A stretch of DNA of 6,248 bases from Rhodospirillales bacterium (GCA_025352915.1 JANXSA010000295.1:1-6248), one strand, 5' to 3'; numbered from the stretch's first letter, positions 1 through 6,036 are shown. Numbers and translations: made by a program. Notes: generated by a model from the sequence alone, not told the origin.

Positions 1-12
1 GCCCAGACCCGC

Positions 13-116
13 CAGGGGCCAAGCCCCTGGACCTTGAATATATGAGAAAATTGTATTCGAAGGCCCGTCGAACACGTCTTTTCTCAATGGAATAAGGTCC
101 AGGGGCTTGGCCCCTG
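13..116. repeat. REPIN-like inverted pair of GC-rich palindromes (left copy)
   Basis: Positions 13-35 and 94-116 are perfect 23-nt inverted copies of each other. Each is itself built on a small palindrome of the form CAGGGGC-CAA-GCCCCTG followed by GACCTT pointing inward. Inside, TGAGAAAA (43-50) pairs in the same register with TTTTCTCA (79-86), and TTCGA (56-60) with TCGAA (68-72), so the whole 104 nt can fold as one long hairpin with internal loops. The centre is AT-rich compared with its surroundings. An inverted pair of short palindromes is the layout of REPINs, which are mobilised in trans by RAYT transposases in other bacteria; that assignment is inference from architecture. No transposase for it is visible here. 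The near-identical octamers CAGACCCGC (4-12) and CAGACCGC (121-128) lie just outside and might be a decayed target duplication. Confidence 0.8.
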
Positions 117-117
117 T

Positions 118-295
118 GTTCAGACCGCAGACATAGCTGACGTACGTTCGGAGACATGGTTGACGCTTTTGGGCTTATCAGTGCGGAGCGCATTTGATGC
201 CCTGGAAGTCGATGTCGATCATGGAGAATCGCCGTGAGTTTGTTCGTTTGGCGTTGCTGAGTGACGTGAGTGTCGGCGAGCTGTGCCGTCACTGA
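118..295 (+). mobile_element. Left-end remnant of an IS481-type insertion sequence
   Basis: This stretch combines a truncated IS481-like transposase start (197-295) with an upstream terminal region. That region carries two copies of a 15-nt motif, GCAGACATAGCTGAC (127-141) and GGAGACATGGTTGAC (150-164), matching at 12 of 15 positions and set 23 nt apart. Repeats of this kind near an IS end are plausible transposase-binding sites, and ACATGGTTGAC-like sequence is in my recollection usual at the ends of this IS group. The outer boundary near 118 is a guess based on the TGT that begins many IS481-family ends. The right end and most of the transposase gene are missing, so the element is dead. Confidence 0.5.
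197..295 (+). pseudogene. Truncated IS481-family transposase, N-terminal 32 residues
   Basis: Reading from ATG at 197 gives a 32-residue peptide beginning MPWKSMSIMENRREFVRLAL and ending VGELCRH, then TGA at 293-295. The start MPWK, the E-F-V-x-L-A block and the ELCRxFGIS-type helix-turn-helix entry are hallmarks of IS481/IS3-like DDE transposases. Here the reading frame is lost right at the expected -FGIS- continuation, and no further transposase sequence follows in any frame that I could find. The peptide retains only the first part of the DNA-binding domain and none of the catalytic DDE residues. The break falls where sequence related to an istA tail begins on the other strand, so a second insertion or a deletion probably removed the rest. 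Family recognition is from remembered sequence patterns, not a search. Confidence 0.7.
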
Positions 296-310
296 TTCCG
301 ATCGAAGCCA

Positions 311-494
311 GCCGGTTGGGCGGCTCATCCGGCACGGGTTTGGGCCGCTAGGCCCGGTCGAGGCCATTGCGCAGGATGCCGAGGCAGGCGCGGAAGCCCT
401 GCTCGGGGTGTGGCTTGGCCGCCAGGATGCGCTCCACCAGGGCGATGGTGGACGGACCGATTGCCTCGGCCTCGCGCAGCAGCCGCGGCTGCCA
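311..494 (-). pseudogene. istA: C-terminal relic of an IS21-family IstA transposase
   Basis: A minus-strand frame (GTG at 584, stop TAG at 350-348) contains LLREAEAIGPSTIALVERIL followed by AAKPHPEQGFRACLGILR. This matches the C-terminal region of IS21-type IstA proteins, in which HPEQGFRACLGILRLG is a very typical block. Two features mark decay. First, GILR (ending near 369) runs directly into NGLDRA, whereas in the family about 30 residues normally separate the LGILR block from an S-I-L-(K/R)-x-GLDR block; the similar ILR/ILK ends suggest deletion between them. Second, after the TAG the same frame continues RPKPVPDEPP (347-318), which resembles the usual proline-rich lead to the IstA C-terminus, so the TAG looks like a nonsense mutation. 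The DDE catalytic core and istB are absent. Residues upstream of about 494 have no visible family match and include a palindromic repeat. Confidence 0.75.
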
Positions 495-575
495 AGGATT
501 GTGAACGTGGCAGGCGACCCGATTGGTCTGGTCGGTGACCCCACCAGGGTCCGAGACCCTGGACCTCAACTCTTT

Positions 576-646
576 AGCGCCCACGGCAAAGCGGCGCGTC
601 GAGGCCTTGCTGAAGGCCTCGGCGCCCCTGCTTTACCGTAGGCGCT
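576..646 (-). repeat. 30-bp imperfect hairpin in the 3' flank of the ABC operon
   Basis: Bases 576-608 pair with 613-646 around the tetraloop GCTG (609-612): GAGGCCTT/AAGGCCTC at the tip, then AAAGC/GCTTT, ACGG/CCGT and AGCGCC/GGCGCT. I count 29 Watson-Crick pairs plus one G-T, with three mismatches and a single-base bulge at 629. Two of the mismatches (582/640 and 587/635) are C-A on the plus strand and therefore G-U on a minus-strand transcript, so the fold is better in RNA from the operon strand. It could slow 3' exonucleases or mark the end of the transcript. No run of U follows, so it is not a classical intrinsic terminator. Confidence 0.7.
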
Positions 647-656
647 CAAACGCATG

Positions 657-702
657 GGGGTCTGGGGCCCCAGACCCCAGCGGGTCCAGGGCAGAGCCCT
701 GG
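657..702 (-). terminator. Possible 3'-end hairpins after the ABC operon
   Basis: Reading along the operon, a 7-bp stem CCAGGGC with loop TCT (702-686) begins 13 nt after the ATPase TGA. It is followed by a perfect 22-nt GC palindrome (678-657). These could halt RNA polymerase or protect the mRNA end. Neither is followed by a U-tract, and both belong to the dispersed palindromic repeat seen elsewhere in the window, so termination is only a possible secondary role. Confidence 0.3.
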
Positions 703-715
703 CCTTGCTTCGGCC

Positions 716-2503
716 TCATCTCGGAACTGCCGCGAGCAGCGTTCGGGTGTATTCATGCCGGGGCCAGCCGAACACAGTTTCGGTCGGGCCTTCCTCGACG
801 ATCTCGCCACCGTGCATCACCAGCACGCGGTCGCACAGGTGGCGCACCACGGAGAGGTCGTGGCTGATGAACAGCAGCGCGAAGTCGTGATCCTGGCGCA
901 GCCGGTGCAGCAGCAACAGGAGTTGCGCCTGGACCGAGACGTCCAGGCCGGAGACGATTTCGTCGGCCACCAGCAGGCGCGGCACCGAGCACAGGGCACG
1001 CGCAATGTTGACCCGCTGACGCTGGCCGCCGGAGAGTTGGCCGGGCATGCGCACGCCGAGTTCCAACGGCATGCCCATTTCGGCCAGCAGGGCGCGCACC
1101 CGCTTTTCGCGCACCGCGAATTTGGCGCCCTCGGCCTCCAATGCCTGGGTGATGATCGAGGCCACGCGGCGGCGCGGATTGAGGGCCGATTGCGGGTCCT
1201 GGAACACCATCTGTACCGTGGCGACGCGATGCAGCCGAGCGGCCTCGTCGCCGGCGGTGACGTCGGTGCCGGCCAGGGCGATGCGCCCGGCGCTGGGCTG
1301 TTCGAGGCCGACGACCAGGCGGCCCAGGGTGGATTTACCGCTGCCGCTCTCGCCGACCACGGCGACGAATTCGCCCGGCGCGATCCGCAGCGACACCCCG
1401 CGCACCGCAGCGACCTCGACCGCACGCGGCCAGGTGCCGGTGGTGAAGGTCTTGGACACATGGTCCAGCGCCAGCACCGGGGTCTCGCCGGCCGGGCGCC
1501 AGGGTGGCGGGGCCAGTTGGTCCGCCACCTCGATGGTTTCCACCAGGCCCGGGCGGAGACAGGCGCTGCGATGCAGGTCGCCCTCCAAGGGCGGGTCGAT
1601 GCGCAGGCAGTAATCGGCCTTCACCGGACAGCGCGGGGCAAAGCGGCAGCCGTTCAGGCGGGCCAGGGCGCGCAGGCCGGGCATCTGTTCGGGCAAGGCG
1701 TAGAGCGCGCGCCGCGTCCCCAGCATGGGAGGATTGGCCAGTTGCAGACAGCGTGTATACGGATGGCGCGACGCGCCGAGCACCTGTGCCGCCGGACCGA
1801 TTTCGACAATGTCGCCGGCGTACATCACCGCGACATCGTCGCATACGCCGGCGGCCAGGCGCAGGTCATGGGTGATGAACAGCACCGCGGTATTGCTGGC
1901 GCGCTGCAACTCGCGCATCAGGGCGATGATGTGGGCCTGGGTGGTAACATCGAGCGCCGTGGTGGCTTCGTCGGCGATGACCAGGCGGGGATGGCCGGCA
2001 AAGGCCATGGCGATCAGCACGCGCTGGCACTGGCCGCCGGAAAGTTGATGCGGGTAGCGCGACAGCAGGCCGGCGGGATCGGGCAGGTGCACCGCGGCCA
2101 GTGCGGCTAGGGCGTATTCGCGCAGGGTGCGCCGGCCGCGCACGCCGAGCCGGCGATGATGCTCGTCCAATTGCGCGCCGATGCTCAGCACCGGATTGAG
2201 TGCCGTGAGCGGCTCCTGCGGGATGAAGGCGATCTCGCGGCCGAGCAGGCTGCGCCGGTGTTCGGGGGCCATGGCGACGAGATCGGCGCCGTCGAATTCC
2301 ATCGTGCCGTGGCTGACGCGAAACCCCGGCGGCAGCAACTGGGCGATGGTGCGGCCGACCATCGACTTGCCGGCGCCGGACTCGCCGACCAGGCCCAGCA
2401 CCCGGCCGGGCTCCAGCGCGAAGTTGAGGCCGCGGAAGACCGGGACGATGTCGCCCTCGACCTCCGCCTCCAGCGTCAGGCCGCGCGCCACCAACAGGCT
2501 CAT
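716..2503 (-). CDS. Fused DppD-DppF-type ATPase of a peptide-family ABC importer
   Basis: Cytoplasmic subunit that hydrolyses ATP to power solute uptake. In 595 residues it carries two complete nucleotide-binding domains. NBD1 has Walker A GESGAGKS (40-47), Q-loop Gln96, signature LSGGQ (154-158), Walker B LVIADEA (174-180) and switch His212. NBD2 has Walker A GESGSGKS (384-391), Gln435, LSGGQ (490-494), Walker B LVADEI (511-516) and His549. Both therefore look catalytically competent. Between them lies the oligopeptide-transporter C-terminal region with Cys286, Cys292, Cys299 and Cys315 (C-x5-C-x6-C-x15-C), a pattern reported to hold an iron-sulfur cluster in DppD/OppD proteins. The fused form resembles GsiA, YejF and similar proteins. 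ATG at 2503 overlaps the permease stop as ATGA, with GAGGG (2514-2510) as SD six bases upstream. Oddities are Cys159 directly after LSGGQ, where Arg is usual, and DEIVSGLD in place of the common DEPVSALD in NBD2. The substrate is unknown. Confidence 0.95.
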   Translation of the reverse strand: MSLLVARGLTLEAEVEGDIVPVFRGLNFALEPGRVLGLVGESGAGKSMVGRTIAQLLPPGFRVSHGTMEFDGADLVAMAPEHRRSLLGREIAFIPQEPLTALNPVLSIGAQLDEHHRRLGVRGRRTLREYALAALAAVHLPDPAGLLSRYPHQLSGGQCQRVLIAMAFAGHPRLVIADEATTALDVTTQAHIIALMRELQRASNTAVLFITHDLRLAAGVCDDVAVMYAGDIVEIGPAAQVLGASRHPYTRCLQLANPPMLGTRRALYALPEQMPGLRALARLNGCRFAPRCPVKADYCLRIDPPLEGDLHRSACLRPGLVETIEVADQLAPPPWRPAGETPVLALDHVSKTFTTGTWPRAVEVAAVRGVSLRIAPGEFVAVVGESGSGKSTLGRLVVGLEQPSAGRIALAGTDVTAGDEAARLHRVATVQMVFQDPQSALNPRRRVASIITQALEAEGAKFAVREKRVRALLAEMGMPLELGVRMPGQLSGGQRQRVNIARALCSVPRLLVADEIVSGLDVSVQAQLLLLLHRLRQDHDFALLFISHDLSVVRHLCDRVLVMHGGEIVEEGPTETVFGWPRHEYTRTLLAAVPR

Positions 2504-3360
2504 CCGCGGCCCTCGACCAGGCGGACATCGAGCGTCCGGCGCAACCCGTCGCCCAGAAGGTTGAAGCCCGCGACGGTGACGAAGATCGCCGCCACCGGCG
2601 CCAGCAGGTTGGCCGGCGCCTGGTAGATCGCCTCGCGCCCGTCGGCGATCATCTGGCCCCAGGCGACCTGGTCGGGTTTCACGCCCAGGCCGACGAAGGA
2701 CAGGATCGCCTCGACCACCACGGCAATCCCCATCTCCAGCGCCAGCAGAGTGATCAGCAGCGGGATGGTGGCCGGGACGACTTCAAGCAGCAGGGTGCGC
2801 CAGTGCGTGAAGCCGAGCAGCCGGGCGGCGGCGACGTGGTCGCGGCGGGTGACCACCAGCACTTCGCTGCGCAGCACCCGGCAGAAGCGGGTCCAGTCGA
2901 CCAGAATGATCGCCAGGATGACGTTGCTGGCGCCGGTGCCCAAGCCGACCATCAGGATCAGCGACAGCACCACCGGCGGGAACGACATCCAGACATCGAC
3001 GGCGCGCCCGATCGTCCAGTCGACCCAGCCGCCGAGGTAGCCGGCGGCATAGGCAAGTGCTGCGCCAAGCAGCATCGCGCCGATCGCAGCAATGAAGGCC
3101 ACCTTCAGCGCCAGGCTGGCGCCATGCAGCAGCCGCGACAGCACGCAGCGGCCGAGGCCGTCGGTGCCGAGCGGGAATGGCGAGCCGAGGCGCATCGGCT
3201 GGAAGGTCAGCATCAGGTCCTGTTCGGCCGGATCATGCGGGGCGAGGACCGGGGCGAGGATGGCCGCGGCGAGTACCGCCAGGACGATCAGTAAGCCGAT
3301 CACCACGCGGCCGGAGCGGATCCAGCTTGGATAGAAATAGCGCCGCAGCAACCGGATCAT
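2500..3360 (-). CDS. ABC transporter permease, DppC/OppC/GsiD type
   Basis: Inner-membrane subunit (286 residues) forming half of the translocation channel. It has a cytoplasmic N-terminus, a first membrane helix at about 19-41, the family motif LGTDGLGR (64-71) before the core domain, and further hydrophobic helices at about 86-110, 125-155, 196-225 and 250-270. The cytoplasmic coupling (EAA) loop is at about 174-200, with AAARLLGF and the VVPATIP ending, which docks to the ATPase. Length is normal for DppC. I start it at ATG 3360 rather than the longer open frame to 3435. This start begins the hydrophilic family N-terminus MIRLLRRYF, makes an ATGA overlap with the previous gene, and has GAGG (3369-3366) five bases upstream. 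Cys72 stands where LGTDxxGRD usually has Asp. It also overlaps the ATPase start by ATGA, so expression should be coupled. Confidence 0.95.
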   Translation of the reverse strand: MIRLLRRYFYPSWIRSGRVVIGLLIVLAVLAAAILAPVLAPHDPAEQDLMLTFQPMRLGSPFPLGTDGLGRCVLSRLLHGASLALKVAFIAAIGAMLLGAALAYAAGYLGGWVDWTIGRAVDVWMSFPPVVLSLILMVGLGTGASNVILAIILVDWTRFCRVLRSEVLVVTRRDHVAAARLLGFTHWRTLLLEVVPATIPLLITLLALEMGIAVVVEAILSFVGLGVKPDQVAWGQMIADGREAIYQAPANLLAPVAAIFVTVAGFNLLGDGLRRTLDVRLVEGRG

Positions 3361-4361
3361 CGCGGCCTCAGACGCGGGTTGAGCACCAAATAGAGGCCGT
3401 CGACCAGCGAGTTGATCAGCAGGACGACGACGCAATAGGTCAGGCCGACCGCCTGGATGATCGGCAGGTCGGCGTTGCGGACGGCATCGACCATCAGGTT
3501 GCCCATGCCGGGGTAGGAGTAGATCACCTCGACAAGCAGCGAGCCGCCGAAGAGGAAGCCGAACTGGACGCCCATCAGGGTCAGGGTCGGCAAGGCGGCA
3601 TTACGCAGCGCATGGCCGAGCAGCACCCTTGTTTCCGACAGGCCACGGAGGCGGGCCTGGCGGATGTAGTCTTCGTGGTAGACGTCGATCAGCGAGGAGC
3701 GCAGCACCCGCATGATCGGGGGGGCGAAGGCGATGCCGAGGGCGATCGCCGGCAGGATCATGTGCTGGGCGGCACTGAGGAAGGCGGCGAGGTCGCGCAC
3801 CAGCAGGGTGTCTAGCAGCAGGAAGCCGGTGACCATCGGGCGGGCCAGGCCGGGACCCAGTCGGCCGGTGAAGGGCAGCGCCTCCAGCAGGACGCCGAAG
3901 ACCAGGATGAACAGCAGCGCCCAGAGGAATTCCGGGATCGACATCATCAGCGTGGTGCCGGTTTCGGCGATTGCCTCGACGGCGTCACCGCGTAACGCAA
4001 ACAGCATCAGGCCGCCGGCGAGGCCGAGGCTTCCGGCGATCAGCATGGCGAGCGCGGTCAACTCGATGGTGGCCGGCAAGGCTTCGGCGAGCAGGCCGGC
4101 GACCGGGCGGCGCAGATGGGTCGAGCGGCCGAGGTCGCCGGTCACCACCTGGGCGAGCCAGATCGCGTACTGCTCCGGCAAGGGGCGATCGAGGCCCATC
4201 TGCTGGCGGGCGATCTCGATCTCGTCCTTGGTGGCGGTCGGCGGCATCGACATCGCCGCCGGGTCGATCGGCAGCACCCGCAGCGCGGTGAACAGCAGCA
4301 GCGAGACGACCAGCAGGATCGGCACGACGGTGGCCAGGCGGCGGACGACGGCGAGGATCAT
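3357..4361 (-). CDS. ABC transporter permease, DppB/OppB/GsiC type
   Basis: Inner-membrane subunit (334 residues) that pairs with the downstream DppC-type permease. The N-terminus MILAVVRRLATVVPILLVVS with a first helix at about 9-30 is typical of DppB. So are the periplasmic segment ending in MGLDRPLPEQY (55-65), the GDLGRS motif (75-80) and the core helices at about 98-122, 135-160, 200-220, 258-282 and 300-325. The coupling loop at about 231-258 reads YIRQARLRGLSETRVLLGHA, close to the family form. The frame is open back to 4466, but the extra 35 residues are hydrophilic, unlike the family, and overlap the binding-protein gene. ATG at 4361 fits better, with a GGGG SD (4369-4366) four bases upstream. 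It lies 16 nt after the binding-protein stop. The last residues LVLNPRLRPR replace the commoner L-x-DPR-x-R ending, a small difference. Confidence 0.95.
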   Translation of the reverse strand: MILAVVRRLATVVPILLVVSLLLFTALRVLPIDPAAMSMPPTATKDEIEIARQQMGLDRPLPEQYAIWLAQVVTGDLGRSTHLRRPVAGLLAEALPATIELTALAMLIAGSLGLAGGLMLFALRGDAVEAIAETGTTLMMSIPEFLWALLFILVFGVLLEALPFTGRLGPGLARPMVTGFLLLDTLLVRDLAAFLSAAQHMILPAIALGIAFAPPIMRVLRSSLIDVYHEDYIRQARLRGLSETRVLLGHALRNAALPTLTLMGVQFGFLFGGSLLVEVIYSYPGMGNLMVDAVRNADLPIIQAVGLTYCVVVLLINSLVDGLYLVLNPRLRPR

Positions 4362-4377
4362 CTTGCCCCGTGGCGGG

Positions 4378-5889
4378 TCAGATCCATTCCATGGTCTGGG
4401 GCAGCACCCAGCCATTGCCGTAAGGGCGGTAGGCCAGGGATTTCTGGCGCACCAGGGTCTGCACACTTTGTAGCAATGGCATGCAGGCGCCCATTTCGAC
4501 CGCCTCGCGATTGATCGCGCGCCAGCCGGCGATGCGCTCGGCCTCGCCGGGCACGTTGAACATGTCGATCACCTTCTGGCCCAGGGTCATGTCTTTCCAC
4601 GGCGAGAAGGGCAGTTTTGGGTTCAGCAGGTAGCCGGCATAGATCTCCGGGTCGCCGGTGGCATTATCGAAGGAGTAGAGCGTGGCTTCGGGCAGCTTGT
4701 TGCCGCGGTTGAGCTCGAAATACTTGGCGGACTCGATGACTTCCAGCTCGGCCTCGATGCCGATTTTCTTCCACATGGCGACGATGGCCCTAGCGATGTC
4801 GTAGTCGCTGGGGAAGGTGCCGTTGGTGGTGGCCATGCGGATTTTGGCTGGTTTGGCGACGGAATAGCCGGATTGGGCCAGCAGCTGGATCGACAGGTTG
4901 GGGTCGTTGGCGAAGGTGAAGTCTTCGAGGAAGCCGGGCGAGCCGGGGGTGGCGGGGACCGAGAGCGGGATTGCTGCGCCGCCGTAGAAGGCCTGGCTGA
5001 GGGCCTTCTTGTCGATGGCGTGGTGGGCGGCGAGGCGGATGTTGCGGTCGGCGAAGCCTTCGTCGTGGCGGACCTGGAGCAGGATGACGCGGGTGATCGG
5101 GTTCAGTTCGGCGGCGAGGGTGGGGAGGGCGCCGAGGCGGGCGACTTCGCGGACCGGGACGGAGATGGTCAGGTCGACCTTGCCTGATTGGACGGCGGCG
5201 ACGCGGGCGGAGGTGTCCTTGATGATCTCGATGGTGACGCGCTTGAGGGCCGGCTTGGGGCCCCAGTACTGGTCGTTGCGTTCGAGGACGATGCGGGCGT
5301 TGAGCTGGTATTCGACCAGCTTGTACGGGCCGGTGCCGATCGGCTTGGCGTTGAAGGCTTCGAGGCCGACGCGCTCCATGTAGGCGCGGGGGACGATGTA
5401 GCTGCCGAGGAAGGCGAGCCAGGCAGGGGCGGTGGGGGCCGGGCTGTCGAAGCGCATGATCGCGGTCGTTGGGGTTGGTGTTTCGATGTCGATGACTTTG
5501 CGCCAGGACTGGGCGATGTCGACTTTGTGGCCGGCCTTGATGCGGTCGAAGAAGGTCCAGCGGAAATCGGCCGAGGTCATTTTGGAGCCGTCGTGGAAGG
5601 TGACGTCGTCGCGCAGTTCGACCGACAGGCTGAGGCCGTCGGGGGCCATCTTCCAGGTTTTGATCAGGTTGGGCACCAGGTGAAGACGGGAGTCCTGGTC
5701 GAGCGGCTGGTCGTAGACCATCTTGAAGATCGGCTGGGCGTCTGGGACGAAGCGCTGGTTGGGGTCCCAGGCCGGGACGTCGCTGGGCCAGCCGATGGTC
5801 ACGGAATCCTTAGCCTGGGCGAGGGCGGTGGCGGGCAGGCCGGCGGCGGTCAGCGCGCCTAGCAGGACGCGGCGTGAGAACTCAGCCAT
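4378..5889 (-). CDS. Periplasmic substrate-binding protein, family 5 (DppA/OppA/GsiB-like)
   Basis: Secreted binding protein (503 residues) that captures the solute and delivers it to the permeases; length is normal for SBP family 5. The leader MAEFSRRVLLGALTAAGLPA has a twin-arginine-type motif (SRRVLL, 5-10), a hydrophobic core and a probable cleavage after ALA24 or AQA26. There is no lipobox, so a soluble periplasmic form is expected. Family landmarks are PNLIKTWKMAPDGLSLSVELR (from 73) leading to the V-T-FHDG segment (96-101) and MTSADFRW (104-111), PIGTGPYKLVEY (183-194), RNDQYWGPKPALKRV (204-218) and the D-T-SARVAAVQSGKVDL segment (225-240). It is first in the operon. ATG at 5889 follows an AGGGGG SD (5900-5895) with five spacer bases. 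Binding-site residues vary in this family, so peptide, glutathione, opine or metal-chelate ligands are all possible. Confidence 0.95.
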   Translation of the reverse strand: MAEFSRRVLLGALTAAGLPATALAQAKDSVTIGWPSDVPAWDPNQRFVPDAQPIFKMVYDQPLDQDSRLHLVPNLIKTWKMAPDGLSLSVELRDDVTFHDGSKMTSADFRWTFFDRIKAGHKVDIAQSWRKVIDIETPTPTTAIMRFDSPAPTAPAWLAFLGSYIVPRAYMERVGLEAFNAKPIGTGPYKLVEYQLNARIVLERNDQYWGPKPALKRVTIEIIKDTSARVAAVQSGKVDLTISVPVREVARLGALPTLAAELNPITRVILLQVRHDEGFADRNIRLAAHHAIDKKALSQAFYGGAAIPLSVPATPGSPGFLEDFTFANDPNLSIQLLAQSGYSVAKPAKIRMATTNGTFPSDYDIARAIVAMWKKIGIEAELEVIESAKYFELNRGNKLPEATLYSFDNATGDPEIYAGYLLNPKLPFSPWKDMTLGQKVIDMFNVPGEAERIAGWRAINREAVEMGACMPLLQSVQTLVRQKSLAYRPYGNGWVLPQTMEWI

Positions 5890-5894
5890 GGAGA

Positions 5895-5900
5895 CCCCCT
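5895..5900 (-). promoter_or_regulatory. Shine-Dalgarno of the binding-protein gene
   Basis: On the minus strand AGGGGG is followed by five bases (TCTCC) and the ATG at 5889. This is the strongest SD-like run in the operon and fixes the start at the beginning of the signal peptide. It suits a binding protein, which usually must outnumber the membrane subunits. Confidence 0.7.
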
Positions 5901-5984
5901 GTGTGGTGTCGGTTCGGTTGACGAGGGTTTTAGACGTGAAAGCGGGGGACGGGAACCGGGAGAATTCGCGGGATGCGCTGTTGT

Positions 5985-6016
5985 GTTGATTTTTATTTTG
6001 TTATCGTAACAATAAT
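5985..6016 (-). promoter_or_regulatory. AT-rich island with 15-nt palindrome: candidate promoter/operator
   Basis: In a very GC-rich setting, this stretch is nearly all A/T and carries the perfect palindrome TTGTTATCGTAACAA (5998-6012; six-base arms, TCG centre). It lies about 100 nt upstream of the binding-protein ATG, a suitable distance for the operon promoter and a repressor site. The half-site TTGTTA is of the general kind bound by helix-turn-helix repressors such as GntR- or LacI-type proteins, but I cannot name the factor. No convincing -35/-10 pair was found. No regulator gene is visible in the window. Confidence 0.45.
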
Positions 6017-6036
6017 GACGCGCGTTGGCGATGCCG

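Larger units (their letters stand above)
544..702. repeat. REPIN-like composite palindromic element (right copy)
   Basis: The outer parts are two palindromes of the same family as the left element. CCAGGGTCCGAGACCCTGG (544-562) is followed inward by ACC, and on the minus strand CCAGGGCTCTGCCCTGG (702-686) is followed inward by ACCC. They again face each other. Between them lie a long hairpin (576-646) and a perfect 22-nt palindrome (657-678) centred on GGGGCCCC. The shared outer motif and inward orientation make this the same type of element as 13-116 with a larger centre. It begins 13 nt beyond the ATPase stop codon, so the operon transcript would read into it. The left edge overlaps open sequence upstream of the istA relic. 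Confidence 0.75.

Noticed and set aside
160..188. TTGACG at 160-165 as a -35 box for the transposase remnant
   Set aside because: No acceptable -10 hexamer lies 16-18 nt downstream, and the TTGAC is part of the IS end repeat.
1..715. CRISPR array or toxin-antitoxin/defence system in the gene-poor left flank
   Set aside because: The repeats are inverted palindromes, not regularly spaced direct repeats, and the only protein-like remnants are transposase fragments.
523..867. 114-codon plus-strand frame across the palindromic element
   Set aside because: It runs through hairpin repeats and then antisense to the ATPase 3' end; no credible protein.
755..2110. 451-codon plus-strand open frame opposite the ATPase gene
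   Set aside because: It is the antisense shadow of the fused ATPase, whose NBD motifs are intact; the His/Gln/Ala-rich composition is typical of GC-rich antisense frames.
3360..3435. N-terminal 25-residue extension of the second permease
   Set aside because: The extension is non-conserved in style and overlaps the upstream gene; ATG 3360 has an SD, an ATGA overlap and the expected family N-terminus.
5188..5862. 224-codon Gly/Val/Asp-rich plus-strand open frame opposite the binding-protein gene
   Set aside because: Antisense shadow of a well-conserved SBP family 5 gene; no family features of its own.
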